Shown here piece by piece: positions 11,201-24,516 of a stretch of DNA of 64,000 bases. The notes under the pieces are model-generated. The model did not search any database, was not told the DNA's origin, and saw only the letters and a list, made by a program, of their open reading frames with translations. Origin of the DNA: Chamaea fasciata (Eukaryota; Chordata; Aves; Passeriformes; Sylviidae). Both the position numbers and the translations under genes were made by a program. The stretch is taken from positions 1-64,000 of the forward strand of contig JARCOQ010000170.1 of the NCBI GenBank assembly GCA_029207755.1, written 5' to 3'. The number at the start of each line of letters is the position of its first letter. Positions within the stretch are counted from its first letter, which is position 1.

Positions 11201-13080
11201 CTCTCGGCACGCTCTCCAGAAGTGATCGACTTCCTGTGGTGGCATCTGCTGTGTGGTGACGACAACATGGAAAAGCAGAGCCACAAAGAGGCGGGAGGAA
11301 AAAAGGATCATTGCCTCGTGGCACTCAGGCACCTGGACAATCACCCACACCACCAGAGTTGCCTGCAAAAGAAGTTGCCATGGAGAGCGCTCAGTGCGAG
11401 GTGTCCATGTGGCAGGGCCCCAGGGGAGACGCAGGGGGAGCAGCGGGCCTGGTGGCCCCTGAGCCTGCCCTTAGGCCAGGTTTCAGCCCAGGGCCTGAGG
11501 CAGGGAGAGGATGGAGAGCTGCTGGAGAGGCGACCTGGGGGTGAGCAAATGCCCAGAAACTCACAGCCAGGGCAAAGACGCCCTCCTTGTCCCCATCCGA
11601 GGTGAACGTGCTGTGCAGAGGCCAATCCTCCATCACACAGAGCAGTGTTGGCAGAACCTTCTCCACTGTGGGACTCGATGAGCCTATGCTTCTCCAGATC
11701 ATTGCAGCAGCTCTGTGGGATCAGAGCTCTGTGTCAGGGGCATCTCAGCCACACTACCATGCCCTGTGCGGCTCTGGGGGCCGGGTGACAGAGCCCCGGT
11801 GCCCTGAAGGGCAGGGAGGGAGCACGGCAGCAGGCTCGGGAAACAGAGGGGCCCGAGGGTCCCGGACCTGTCTGCCGCTCTGGCAGAGCCCATTGCACAG
11901 GCCGTGCAGGGCCATGGTCCTAAAGGCCGAGGAGGCCTGAGCTCTCCAGGCAGGTGGGCCCATACCTGTCACATGTTGGGGCACAGCGCAGGAGGGTCAG
12001 CACCACATCAGTTGGGTGTTCTTCGGCCAGCCTCACGATGTTCATGGGCAGCCTGGTATCCACATTTCCATGCGATGCAAAATTCTGGTGCATCTTCTTC
12101 ACAATGGCTGGCACCTGGAAAAGGCATGGGGAAGACTTGGGCCGCTGTCTAGGGGAGCAACTTCACCAGCTTCCCCCAAGAATCGCTTCCCTTCCTGCCA
12201 CGCTGTGCCGGCCTCAAAGGCTGAGGGGGCCCAGTGGCCGTGGCTGGAGATGACACACAATCCTGGGAGGCCTCTGGCCCCAGCCCCAGGCTGTTTACCT
12301 GCTGCTCAGAAGGAATACCACTCTTCTGGATAAAATCCACAGCGGGAGCAGGAATGGCAGTGGGAGTGGCCGTGGCGCCAGTATCTCTGATGCCCTGAGT
12401 CTCTCCAGTGTCAGCCGTTTGGAGGGCCACAGCCTCAGCCACTGCCTTGTCAGCCTTTGCCCTTTGATCATTCAATGCAGCATCAAAATTTTCTAATGGC
12501 TCAGCCAAATCCGTGTTGACATCAGGCTCTGCCTGGGGCTCGGTCAGCCCACAGTCAGGCTCAGCTGAGCCCTCAGCTGCCGTGCTGCTGGTGTTTCTAC
12601 GCCGTATGCGCAGGAATTTTCGGATCATCTGCAGGAGAACAAAGGACAGGGAAGAGAGACGTGTTCCATGGAGTGCTCCAAGCGCGGTGCTCGGCTGAGC
12701 AGTGACAGCAGGCCCAGCCCAGGCGGGGATGGCTGCAGGTACCTTCAGTGTCCTGCGGAAGCTTCCACCGGCAGGCCTCTGCTCTTGTGTGCCATCCATG
12801 GCTGCATCTGGCAAAGAGCGAGAGCAGCCAGAGCTGAGGGGCTGCGGGAGAGGCCGGAGAACACAGCCCAGCCCTGCCCTCCCCAGGCTGCGATAGGGAT
12901 GGGATGGGATGGGGCCACATTGGCTGCAGCCATCAGCCCTGTGGCCCAGCTCTGCCACTCACCATCCTGTAGTGTCTGGATCCGCTCGGGCTCTTCAGGC
13001 TCTTGTGCTGGGGTAGCTCCAGGGCCTTTGCTTTTTTTCCCCCTGAACACTTTGGACAGGCCGAGAATTCTGCCCGCCAT
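8222..13080 (-). CDS. MROH-like: MROH-family HEAT-repeat protein, gene copy 2 (complete)
   Basis: Exons 1-15 are 12,963-13,080; 12,743-12,807; 12,299-12,628; 11,966-12,114; 11,565-11,712; 11,172-11,362; 10,952-11,089; 10,557-10,671; 10,238-10,375; 9,829-10,005; 9,546-9,701; 9,287-9,388; 8,788-8,890; 8,475-8,567; 8,222-8,277. They sum to 2,079 nt, or 692 residues plus TGA. Exon 1 starts MAGRILGLSKVFRGKK (basic). Exons 2-3 (residues 40-171) form an acidic, Ala/Pro-rich linker. Exons 4-14 (172-674) are helical HEAT-like repeats. Family blocks I recognise include AAAMIWRSIGSSSPTVEKVLP (around 223), EEHHLPSNPNR (around 324) and AAKFLKRRDLEKLL (around 584). Known MROH proteins are mostly helical HEAT/ARM scaffolds without a catalytic site; some are testis-enriched. 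At 692 residues this is shorter than mammalian MROH1 or MROH7. The exon 14 acceptor is the least certain border. Which MROH member is orthologous is not decidable here. Confidence 0.78.
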
Positions 13081-13349
13081 GCCACAGCACCTTTCAAGAG
13101 AGATGCCTCAGGAAAGCACTGAGGCAACAAGTTGTGCACTTGCGCCTTGAAAGCACCTGTGGCAGAAGAAGCCTCAGGAAGGCTGCAGGACAGCAAGTCC
13201 TGCACTCTGGTCTCAAGGGCTCCTGCCACAATGACAGGAGGTTCCTCGTAGACGATTCAAGCCACCAAATCCCACAGTCCGGCCTGGAGGCCACAGGCCA
13301 CGGGGATAAGAGATGACTTGGAAAACCTCCGAGTCACCAAGTCGTGCAG
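13081..13349 (-). repeat. Degenerate 66-72 bp repeats upstream of gene 2
   Basis: Same four blocks, starting at 13,349, 13,277, 13,205 and 13,139 on the minus strand, without change from unit 1 by inspection. Confidence 0.7.
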
Positions 13350-14118
13350 TCTGGCCGTGAGGTCAGCTGCACGAGTCACTCCTCGTAGAAGCTCTGGGTC
13401 AGGCACAAACGAGTGCGCTGTGTGGGGGCTCCTCACAGCACCGCTCTGGCGCGTCCTGTCCCGTCGCCTGCTCCAAGGAATGTGGCCTGGCTGCGTCACC
13501 GCCAGCACCTATGTCCCCACGTGTCACAAAGGGTCCTTGGACACCCTGTGCCATTCCAAGCCACGGTGACCACGCTGCTGCACCGCGTCACAAAGGGCCA
13601 ATGCACACACTGTCACCTGCCCTGGGGCCGCTCCCAGCCCAGCCAAAGTGGCCCAGGTTGGAAGGAACCCCTCACCCCAAGTGTCTAAGACAGCCCTGAG
13701 ACAGCATTTTTCGCAGCGGCTCAAACCGTGGGCAAACGCTGCCCTGCTCTGCGGGTTCAGGGCAGCAGAAGGAGCCCCCAGGGCCGCCGATGCAGCCGCA
13801 GCGGGAAGGGCACGGGGCCTCGCACAGAAGCTGGCACGGCCTCCCTGGGACACGTCCCAGCCGGTGGCCGTCCTAAACCCGCGGGTGTGACACAGACGAG
13901 GAACCTGTGGGCCGGGGCACGGACGCTGCTCTGACCCCTGGGGCCAGGGCAGCGCTGAAATCGGCAGGCGTGACGGAGCCCCCGCCCAAGCAGAGCTGCC
14001 GCCCCCCGAGCCCTGGCAACGCTGGTGACATCTCCTGCCCCAGAGACCTGTGCCCCGGGGCGCTTCTCTGCCACAGGGCAGCCAAAGCCAACGGGCCCTG
14101 GCGGCTGGGCTCCTTCCT

Positions 14119-17100
14119 ACAGGGGATGTTGGCAGGAGCACCTGGAGCAAGTGCTGGCAACACTTGGTCTCTGTCAGAAGCTCTTACTCCATGCTGAAAT
14201 TGTTTTCTACTTGGAGTGATTTCCTGAAGCACAAAATCACCCTGGCAGCAGAGGCATAGAAGGAGTTGGCATTTAAGAATCCTCAATTCAGGAAAGCTTT
14301 TCTTCCCGTTACTCAACTCAAGTAGTTGCAAAAAGTTGCCAACTTCCTAAATTTATAGCAATGGCCTGAGAACCTGATAGATTTGCAAGCTTCCTTCCCA
14401 TCTCAAAGCAGTGTTAGAAATGATCAGAGCCAATTTCCAAACTCAAAGATTTAGTTAACAAATTTGAAAAGCAATTTCGGGAAATGCTACGATAAATCAG
14501 GACAACATGGATCGAATGTTGGGTGGTCAACCCGGGAGCAGCAAAGGGTGCTTCTCCAGAGTACTGCCCACAACTTCGGGGTCTCGGGGGAGGTGTTTTA
14601 GACCATTGTTCTACCCTGAGGCAAAAACAAGACGGTAACAAAGAACCCGAAGAACATGACATCGTGTACATAAGAGAATCATTGAAATGTCTGGTGTCCG
14701 CAAGGGGTATCTGAAAGAGTTTCCTGAGAAATTGAAAAGACGTCTGCATGAAAAGTCTCCGAATCTTCTGTCAGATGGTTTCTGCCGCCCTCCGCCCAGA
14801 TTGGTATGGGATCTCCTGATGAGCTGTGAAGATGTGGTCAGCCCATGCTTCATGGGCCCTTTCCCGCTTATCTCTCTGGCAGATGTCCAGGTAACACCTT
14901 AGGACTGTGAAAAGACTGTGGTATGCAAAGACAGGCCCTGGAAGTGTTTCCAGCAATTCAGGGGATTTTACCTTCCACTGCAAAGTTTTAAGACACACGA
15001 TTAAAATCCAGGAATTTAATACTTTGTATCTATTACAGCAGCAACACATTTGCCTTAAGGTCATCCACTGCATGTCGCTTTGCAAAGCAGAAGACCACAC
15101 AGAGGCAAAACAAAGGCCTTACTTTGGTTTCAAACATTTTTCTAGGAAGGCATGGGAAGAGCCTAATTCTCTTAAGGAATCAAAGCTCTCCAGGAATGAA
15201 AGCCCACTCAGTGTTACAAAAGAAGCCCAAACAAATGAGTAGATTGCAAAAGGGCTAATCCTCCCCCTGCTCCAGCTATGGAAGTGGCCAAGAAAGTAGA
15301 GCTCTCCCCTCTTCTTCTCTGCAGGAGAAGCAGGATGACTAAGAGAAAAAGTCCCAGCTATTCCTTCAGTCCTCCATCACCAAAGCTGTGCCATAGCACA
15401 GGTGCTGCCTTCAAAGTGACCCCAGTTCCAGCCTAGACCTCTCACCTTCCAGACAACTCCTTCCCCAACACGCCCAGCAACAGCAACCCCAGCTCAACAC
15501 CCTGCCAAGACCCGCAGCTGTCCCCATGCCTGCGCAGAGCTTTCCCAACCCCTGGTTCCCTGCACGTGCCGTGGCACGGCACTCAGGAGGATGTGCTCCA
15601 AGGCCTTCCCCGCTAGCAAGCTCAGGCTGCCAGGCCTACGGTTCCTGGATCATCCTTCCCACCCACCCTTCCCGTGCACGGCTGGTCCATTTGCGCTCAG
15701 CTCCGACTTGGCCGCTTCAGCAGGACTGCTGCTAAAGGATGGAGAGCAGCCCGGCAAGCTCCTTCTCCAGCTCCCTCTTTACTCTCGGGGCAGGTAGAAC
15801 ATGCCACAGGAAAGCAAGCAGTGCCAAAAGACTTGGGCCAGCATCAGGCACATTGAGGAATGAAACAAGGCCTTTGTTCGATGGAAGGAAGCACAAGCAA
15901 TTGACAGAAGTGAAGAGGACTTAGCACAGATATCCAGAAGTCCTTAGCACCAGTTAACATCAGCAAAACCTGGAAGCCTAACTTGACATGAGAGTGACTT
16001 GACAAAAAGCTTGAGACATAGCCTTTGGGAAGACCTAAGGGCGGCTACAGAATCAGCCCTGTGCAGGGAAGGCATGAGGAAGATGAGCTGCTTTGGTGAG
16101 CTGAGACTCCTCCTGGCCAGCAGGTGGACATTAACTTCAGGCCTAGGATTCTGACGCAATGTGTTTCCTTCTAAGCCCCTGCCTATGGAATCACCTCAGC
16201 AGTCTAAAGACGGAAGGGATTTTTGATAGAATTCCTACAGCAACCCACTGAAATTTGGACGTGGCGAAGAAGCCTTGTGCTGGGGTGCAGAGCCCTAACC
16301 TCCTGCCAATAAAAGAGCTCTTGGTGGACAATGCATTTGTCTGCTGATTTCATTGAATTCTAGAGACCTCTCAGGACTGCTCTATCCTGAGGGAAGGCCC
16401 TTGGCCTTGAGCTGTAGGCACCCGCGCAAGCTTCAGATCAGCTCCCTCAGCTTCCAGGACCTCTCTTGGCCGGCATCCTGACGGGGAGGCAGGACCGCTG
16501 CCAGGCACTGCTGGGACCCAGCAGGACAGGACCGGCTGTCTCGTGTCCACGTAGCACCCCCTGACACAGCCAGGGTCATCCCGAAAGCAGACAAGGCTCA
16601 CGTGTCAGCGCAGAGGGGCAAGGAGCGCTGGGCTCCTCTCAGGGTGTCTCAGCTGGGCCTGCTCCACAAGACGCCCCCATTTGAAGGCCTGCTAATGCCC
16701 AGCTGCTAGAAATGCCTGCCTTGTTCTCTCCAAGATGCAGAGGAAGAGGCAGGGAGCAGGGCGCCTTGGGAGGCAAAGCTTCCAAGCCTTTTCTGAGGCC
16801 GCTCACACACCAAGAGCAGCCAAGACTCTCCCTGCTGCCTGGCCCACACAGCCCAGCTCGGTGCTGGCCCTCTGGGCCGCAGCAGCCTCCAGCAAGCAAG
16901 AGGCAAATGCATATTGCCAAGAGTTGAAGCACAGCAGACAGGTAAGATGTGAGACGTGTGTGCGGGAAGGCCTTTGAATTCACAGCTCTCCAAGACAGCT
17001 TTGGGGCTGGCAGCTGGACAGAGATGCTCCTGCTCACACCTGTGTCCAAAGGGGGGGAACACACCCTGCTGCAGGTGCTTGCCTTGGTCTCTGCAGGTCC

Positions 17101-18332
17101 AGCTGGATTCCAAACCTGCTCTTCACAGCCTTCTCCCTTCCCTTGTCCGCCTGCCAAGGGCAACGGGCCTCAAGGACTGAAAGGACCACAGAGAGCCAAA
17201 GGGGGACAGTTGTTCCTACATCACTGGGAGCTCCTAGGAAAGCGCATTCCTTCAGCAGCAAGCCCCTTTCCCCCAGAGGCCTTTCCCCAGATTGGAAGCT
17301 TTCCTGGGGAATGCCAAGACACTCTTAAGAAACCCTGGCAAGGCTGAATTTCTTTCTGGTCCTTTCTGGACAGGCGCTCCAGCTCTAGCTGGCATTTCCC
17401 CCAGTGTGATTCCAGCTGGAGGTTGACACATGCAGCCCCAGGCCCTCTACAAACACAAGCTGCCCGCTGCCTCCACTCCTGCCTGCGCTCACAGCAGCAA
17501 AAGCAGGCTCTTCCCGGCCAGAGACCAGAGCCCTGACCCCGCAGGACGCTCTCGCCAGCACCTTCCAGGACTCTCCGCTGTGCACGCAGCACTTTTCCTG
17601 CCCGCTCTCCACAGCCTTTGGAAGACAGAGCACAACCTGGCTGGCGCTGCCATCAGCACACTGCAAACACGGGCAGAGGAAGGAGAAGCAGGGGCTGCTT
17701 TGCGGCCATGCCCAGGAGAGACTGGAAGGCTGCCCTCCCTCTGCTCTCACTCGCTTGGCTTTCTGGCAGCCTCTGAGGCAGGGGCTGCGATTCCTCAGCT
17801 CTGGGCACCAGAACCGCAGCCGGGATCCCGGAACTGCCTGACGGTGCTGGGGCCATTGGCTGGGTCACGCGTCCGAGTCTCGGCCACCGTGCTGCTGCTG
17901 CTGCTGCTTCACTTGCCCTTAGGCACACCCCAAGCTCCCTGTTAAGGCCTGATGGTCTCTGCTTCTGCCATCTCCCCGACCCTGTGCAGGGATGGAGCAC
18001 TGCTGTGCTTTCAGCAAGCTATTCTTGAAAGCTTCCAGCATTCCAAGCTCCTTTGCCCTCTGTAGATGCTTGCCATGGAATCCCTCACAGCTGGCTTCAG
18101 AGCGTCCTCAGGTTGGCTCTCTCAAAATCCGGGAGCTTCAGGCTGCTCAGTAGGACCTTAAACTGCACAGTGTTGTGGAACTGGACCTTCAGCACAGGCA
18201 CCTTTCCAACCTGACGCGGCCTCGCTCCTCTGTGTCTCTGCACAAAAGACGGCGCGCAAGAGGACGGCAGCAGGGGCCTGTGTGTGCTAGGGCTCAGATT
18301 TTACACCGTTTCAGCTCCACAGAGACGCAGGT
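14119..18332. other. Spacer 2 between gene 3 and the gene 2 promoter
   Basis: Same content as spacer 1: AT-richer part about 14,180-15,400, plus-strand AATAAA at 16,308-16,313, exon-like stretch at 18,097-18,237. Very few differences from spacer 1 by inspection. Confidence 0.6.
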
Positions 18333-18352
18333 GAAGTGAAGAAGCCAAAGTG

Positions 18353-18358
18353 TTTATT
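18353..18358 (-). terminator. Polyadenylation signal AATAAA, gene copy 3
   Basis: Identical AATAAA and downstream context as in copy 2; it marks the 3' end of gene copy 3. Confidence 0.75.
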
Positions 18359-18619
18359 AATTCAAGGCCAAGCAAAGGGATGAGCTGGGAAGGAATAAGG
18401 GGGGATGGGCAGGGTCTGAGGGCTGGGGGGAGGGAGCTAAGTACAAAGAGCGAGAGGTGTGAAGCCAGGAGAATTGTGCTCAGCCTCAGCTGTGCGTGGA
18501 GCTCCAGCAGCACTGAGAGATGGTGTCCTCTTCAGTGTCTCCTGGTGTGTTCTTGGGACACCGGTTTGCTGGATTCAGAAGACGTCCCCAGTTGTTTAGC
18601 TTTCTGGGGAAAGCAGGCT

Positions 18620-21600
18620 TCATTTTGCAGGTTCAGAGCATGACGGCCTGTTGTCTTGCCTCTGGGTTTGAAGGGCTGCAAGAGAGAAGAATAGAGACAT
18701 GGTCAGAGGCTGGATCTGTGGGAATCCTAGGAGATCTTCCTGCCAGGGCCATCCCATCCAGCCCTCGTCCACACAGGGAGCAAAGGCCTCCAGAGCTGAG
18801 GATTGCAGCTGTCTGCCCGGGCAGTGCAGCTTCCCCCGCCAGAGCCGCTGACGGCCCGCTGCCCTCACTCACCCTGACTGAGAAGGTGAAGCTGTCCTGG
18901 CTGCCCCCTCAGAGAGCGTGTCACGGCCCCAGCGGCACGGCTCCCTGCCAGCGCCGCTGCCAGCCCTGTGGCCACACGGCCTCCTGCCCCGGCAGGGCTC
19001 AGCCCGGGCCCTTGCCGCCAGCTGCCGCCCCAGGGCACGGCTGCCAGAGGGCGGCAGCAGCCCCGAGGGCAGGCGGGGCTCCACGGCGCCGGGCCCGGAT
19101 GCCGCTGCTGCAGCCGGGGCAGCAGCAGCCAGGGCCGGGGCCGAGCTGCGGCGGGCCAGGGAGGGAGCCCGGGCTCGTGGCTCACCCAAGAACCACATGG
19201 CTGCCTCTGGCAGGGACTCCTGTGGGTTCTCCAGGTAGGGCAGGGCCCGGCGCAGGTGCTCGGCCGCTAGGATCCTGTCGTCTGCCAGCTGGAGAGAGCA
19301 GCAGGAAAGAAGGGTTGGCGCGGGCTCAGCCGCTGGCGCCGGGCTCTGGCCGCGCCCAGCCCCGGCCTCCCCTGCCCGCACGGCCCTGAGGCCCGGCCAG
19401 CAGCCGCTGGCGCCGGGCTCTGGAGGGGGCAGAGGGCCGGCTGCTGCCCGGGGAGCCGCGGTGCCGCCCCGTGCCCGCAGCCCCGCTGGGCCGGGACTCC
19501 ACGGGCACCCGGCTCGGGGCCGCAGGAGCCTGGAGAAGAGCCCGCGGGGCCCAGGGAAGGCAGCGGCGTGTGGGGCGCAGGCTGGAGCCCCCGGGTGCAG
19601 CACTGGGCAGGGGCCACGGCTGCCAGCCCCGCGGCCATGGATCTTCTCCAGGCTGAGGCTGCCACTTCTCCAAGCCATCCTTACCTTGCAGTCATCGATA
19701 GTCAAGGGATGTTCCTTTGTCAGGAGCTTCTCGAGATCCCTCCTCTTCAGGAACTTGGCCGCACAATACAGGGTTTCCCGAGAGGCCTGAAGAGCAGCAG
19801 AGATGCAGAGATGGCACCACAGCCCAGGGCACAAGGACTCGCATCCCTGTGCCAAGGCCTGGAGAAGGACGCAGCCTCCTCCTCCTCCTGCAGCAGGGCA
19901 GGAGGCAGCTGAGCCCCCGTCCCAGGGATGCACAAAACCTCACATTTGCCACACGCCGGTTCTCATCATGGCAGTAGAATAAAAGTAGGTACAGGCTCTT
20001 GTTTACAGTTGCCTTCAGGCGCTTTTTTCCCTCCTTCACTACCAACTCCATCACCTTACAGAAGAGGTCAATGGAGAGCAGTTGCATGTAGCTATTTTCC
20101 TAGAGGAAAGGAAAAAACCTAAGCATCAATTACTCCAGGCCCACCTAGGCAAAGGCCTGAAAATGCAGACAGCACAAGGTTTCTGGGCAGCACCCAATTC
20201 CTGTGGCTCGGGTTGCAGAACCTTACATTGTTAAAGAGCGCCAGGAGTGCCTCAGCCAGCTTTGGGGCGGTGGTGCTGGATACCAGGATGTCTTCGCTCT
20301 CCAGCATATTAGTAAGCACACGGAGGGTCAGGGCAACCACCACTCCATCTTCATCAGCCAGCAGATCCACAAAGCTTTCAGACAGGCAGCACATTCTTCT
20401 GGCCTGTGTGGAACACAAGGCTGCGCTGTGAAGCCGTGAACAGCTGCACCAGCGACAGCCCCCAGGCACTGCAAGCCCAGCCTGCTGCCGCAGGGCCCAG
20501 ACACCAAAGGCCTGTCCCAAAGCACTCGGGCAGCTGAGGCAGGAGAGCTGGGAGCAGCTGCCTCAGCTCCTGAAGCCCAGCCAGCCCATGGGGCTGCTCT
20601 CCCCAGTGCAGCTTCAGCTGCTGCCCCCTTCTCACCATCAGGGGATCCTTGCTGAGCACCAGCAGGCCTTTGAGCGCCAGGCGACACCTCTTCCTGCACT
20701 CGGTCCGCAGGTACCTCGACACGACCCTCAGGACCCAGCCACCACATTTAGTCCAGTCCAGGCACTCCAGAACCTGAAAGGCACAGGGCAGTGGTACAGG
20801 GCCCGGCTGGCAGGAGCCCAGAACTGCCCAGGGCCAGCCCCAGGCAGCAGCAGCACAGGGCGCTGGTGCCATCCCAGGAGGCTAGGGATGCGGCTGCGAG
20901 AGGGCAGAGAGCTGGGAGGCAGCTCAGCCAGGCAGCGCTGCTCTTCAGGCTCACCTCCACAAGGAATGCCAGGAAAGGCAGATCGCAGCCTGGCTTCTCA
21001 ATGCTGAGCAGCCGGAGCATGCGGGTTGCGATGCAGGAAGAGAAAGGGATCAAGACATGGCGCATCTCCCTGTCAGGGGCAAAAAGGAAGAAAGAGCCTG
21101 AGTAGGGGGGGGGCACACTTTTCTCAGGACTGACTCCCAGAGGTGCAGTCTTTCCCCAGCATCCCTGGAGGGGACGTGGGTGCTTTGGGAGGTGGCCACT
21201 CCTGTGCACCCTCCTCTCCCAGCCTTTTCCAGTCTGCTCGGCCGTCCCTAAAGAGACGAGGCCCTCTGGCCCATGACCAGAGGGACTGTGTGGGGCAGCC
21301 CGGGCACAGGGCACCAATTCCAGGGACAGCAGGGAGCAGGGGGTCTCACCTGGCCAGCAGAGCCACAGCATAGTACTGGGTATGAGCACAGAGCATGGTG
21401 TCCCAGCCATGCTTGGACTCCACAGCCATCACCTCATTCTCACACTGCAGCCGGCAGAGCAGGGTCTTCATGACCTGCACTGCAAACCTGTGTGCAGAGC
21501 AAAGCCCGGGTCACATTGGGAGCACTGGCACTGGCCACAAGGACATGGAAAGGACGGGAGGACGGAGACCTGTTGGGGTCGCTGGGAAGGTGGTGTTCCT

Positions 21601-23478
21601 CTCGGCACGCTCTCCAGAAGTGATCGACTTCCTGTGGTGGCATCTGCTGTGTGGTGACGACAACATGGAAAAGCAGAGCCACAAAGAGGCGGGAGGAAAA
21701 AAGGATCATTGCCTCGTGGCACTCAGGCACCTGGACAATCACCCACACCACCAGAGTTGCCTGCAAAAGAAGTTGCCATGGAGAGCGCTCAGTGCGAGGT
21801 GTCCATGTGGCAGGGCCCCAGGGGAGACGCAGGGGGAGCAGCGGGCCTGGTGGCCCCTGAGCCTGCCCTTAGGCCAGGTTTCAGCCCAGGGCCTGAGGCA
21901 GGGAGAGGATGGAGAGCTGCTGGAGAGGCGACATGGGGGTGAGCAAATGCCCAGAAACTCACAGCCAGGGCAAAGACGCCCTCCTTGTCCCCATCCGAGG
22001 TGAACGTGCTGTGCAGAGGCCAATCCTCCATCACACAGAGCAGTGTTGGCAGAACCTTCTCCACTGTGGGACTCGATGAGCCTATGCTTCTCCAGATCAT
22101 TGCAGCAGCTCTGTGGGATCAGAGCTCTGTGTCAGGGGCATCTCAGCCACACTACCATGCCCTGTGCGGCTCTGGGGGCCGGGTGACAGAGCCCCGGTGC
22201 CCTGAAGGGCAGGGAGGGAGCACGGCAGCAGGCTCGGGAAACAGAGGGGCCCGAGGGTCCCGGACCTGTCTGCCGCTCTGGCAGAGCCCATTGCACAGGC
22301 CGTGCAGGGCCATGGTCCTAAAGGCCGAGGAGGCCTGAGCTCTCCAGGCAGGTGGGCCCATACCTGTCACATGTTGGGGCACAGCGCAGGAGGGTCAGCA
22401 CCACATCAGTTGGGTGTTCTTCGGCCAGCCTCACGATATTCATGGGCAGCCTGGTATCCACATTTCCATGCGATGCAAAATTCTGGTGCATCTTCTTCAC
22501 AATGGCTGGCACCTGGAAAAGGCATGGGGAAGACTTGGGCCGCTGTCTAGGGGAGCAACTTCACCAGCTTCCCCCAAGAATCGCTTCCCTTCCTGCCACG
22601 CTGTGCCGGCCTCAAAGGCTGAGGGGGCCCAGTGGCCGTGGCTGGAGATGACACACAATCCTGGGAGGCCTCTGGCCCCAGCCCCAGGCTGTTTACCTGC
22701 TGCTCAGAAGGAATACCACTCTTCTGGATAAAATCCACAGCGGGAGCAGGAATGGCAGTGGGAGTGGCCGTGGCGCCAGTATCTCTGATGCCCTGAGTCT
22801 CTCCAGTGTCAGCCGTTTGGAGGGCCACAGCCTCAGCCACTGCCTTGTCAGCCTTTGCCCTTTGATCATTCAATGCAGCATCAAAATTTTCTAATGGCTC
22901 AGCCAAATCCGTGTTGACATCAGGCTCTGCCTGGGGCTCGGTCAGCCCACAGTCAGGCTCAGCTGAGCCCTCAGCTGCCGTGCTGCTGGTGTTTCTACGC
23001 CGTATGCGCAGGAATTTTCGGATCATCTGCAGGAGAACAAAGGACAGGGAAGAGAGACGTGTTCCATGGAGTGCTCCAAGCGCGGTGCTCGGCTGAGCAG
23101 TGACAGCAGGCCCAGCCCAGGCGGGGATGGCTGCAGGTACCTTCAGTGTCCTGCGGAAGCTTCCACCGGCAGGCCTCTGCTCTTGTGTGCCATCCATGGC
23201 TGCATCTGGCAAAGAGCGAGAGCAGCCAGAGCTGAGGGGCTGCGGGAGAGGCCGGAGAACACAGCCCAGCCCTGCCCTCCCCAGGCTGCGATAGGGATGG
23301 GATGGGATGGGGCCACATTGGCTGCAGCCATCAGCCCTGTGGCCCAGCTCTGCCACTCACCATCCTGTAGTGTCTGGATCCGCTCGGGCTCTTCAGGCTC
23401 TTGTGCTGGGGTAGCTCCAGGGCCTTTGCTTTTTTTCCCCCTGAACACTTTGGACAGGCCGAGAATTCTGCCCGCCAT
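18620..23478 (-). CDS. MROH-like: MROH-family HEAT-repeat protein, gene copy 3 (complete)
   Basis: Fifteen exons, each 10,398 bp above those of copy 2: 23,361-23,478; 23,141-23,205; 22,697-23,026; 22,364-22,512; 21,963-22,110; 21,570-21,760; 21,350-21,487; 20,955-21,069; 20,636-20,773; 20,227-20,403; 19,944-20,099; 19,685-19,786; 19,186-19,288; 18,873-18,965; 18,620-18,675. The predicted protein is identical to copy 2 by inspection except Asp for Asn at 331. A silent change is seen in exon 4 (near 22,439). All splice sites and the stop are kept, so the copy is probably functional. The nearest neighbours are copies 2 and 4, both in the same orientation, so the genes are transcribed one after another and not as an operon. 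Confidence 0.78.
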
Positions 23479-23747
23479 GCCACAGCACCTTTCAAGAGAG
23501 ATGCCTCAGGAAAGCACTGAGGCAACAAGTTGTGCACTTGCGCCTTGAAAGCACCTGTGGCAGAAGAAGCCTCAGGAAGGCTGCAGGACAGCAAGTCCTG
23601 CACTCTGGTCTCAAGGGCTCCTGCCACAATGACAGGAGGTTCCTCGTAGACGATTCAAGCCACCAAATCCCACAGTCCGGCCTGGAGGCCACAGGCCACG
23701 GGGATAAGAGATGACTTGGAAAACCTCCGAGTCACCAAGTCGTGCAG
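23479..23747 (-). repeat. Degenerate 66-72 bp repeats upstream of gene 3
   Basis: Same four blocks, starting at 23,747, 23,675, 23,603 and 23,537 on the minus strand. Confidence 0.7.
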
Positions 23748-24516
23748 TCTGGCCGTGAGGTCAGCTGCACGAGTCACTCCTCGTAGAAGCTCTGGGTCAG
23801 GCACAAACGAGTGCGCTGTGTGGGGGCTCCTCACAGCACCGCTCTGGCGCGTCCTGTCCCGTCGCCTGCTCCAAGGAATGTGGCCTGGCTGCGTCACCGC
23901 CAGCACCTATGTCCCCACGTGTCACAAAGGGTCCTTGGACACCCTGTGCCATTCCAAGCCACGGTGACCGCGCTGCTGCACCGCGTCACAAAGGGCCAAT
24001 GCACACACTGTCACCTGCCCTGGGGCCGCTCCCAGCCCAGCCAAAGTGGCCCAGGTTGGAAGGAACCCCTCACCCCAAGTGTCTAAGACAGCCCTGAGAC
24101 AGCATTTTTCGCAGCGGCTCAAACCGTGGGCAAACGCTGCCCTGCTCTGCGGGTTCAGGGCAGCAGAAGGAGCCCCCAGGGCCGCCGATGCAGCCGCAGC
24201 GGGAAGGGCACGGGGCCTCGCACAGAAGCTGGCACGGCCTCCCTGGGACACGTCCCAGCCGGTGGCCGTCCTAAACCCGCGGGTGTGACACAGACGAGGA
24301 ACCTGTGGGCCGGGGCACGGACGCTGCTCTGACCCCTGGGGCCAGGGCAGCGCTGAAATCGGCAGGCGTGACGGAGCCCCCGCCCAAGCAGAGCTGCCGC
24401 CCCCCGAGCCCTGGCAACGCTGGTGACATCTCCTGCCCCAGAGACCTGTGCCCCGGGGCGCTTCTCTGCCACAGGGCAGCCAAAGCCAACGGGCCCTGGC
24501 GGCTGGGCTCCTTCCT

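Larger units (their letters stand above)
10399..20796. repeat. Array unit 2 (left type)
   Basis: Same length as unit 1. It shares with unit 1 the A in TGACCACGC (13,566) and the C in GACCCCGC (near 17,536), and shares with unit 3 the A in GGTGACATC near 14,025. A private change near 11,181 makes residue 331 of gene 2 Asn where all other copies have Asp. Confidence 0.95.
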
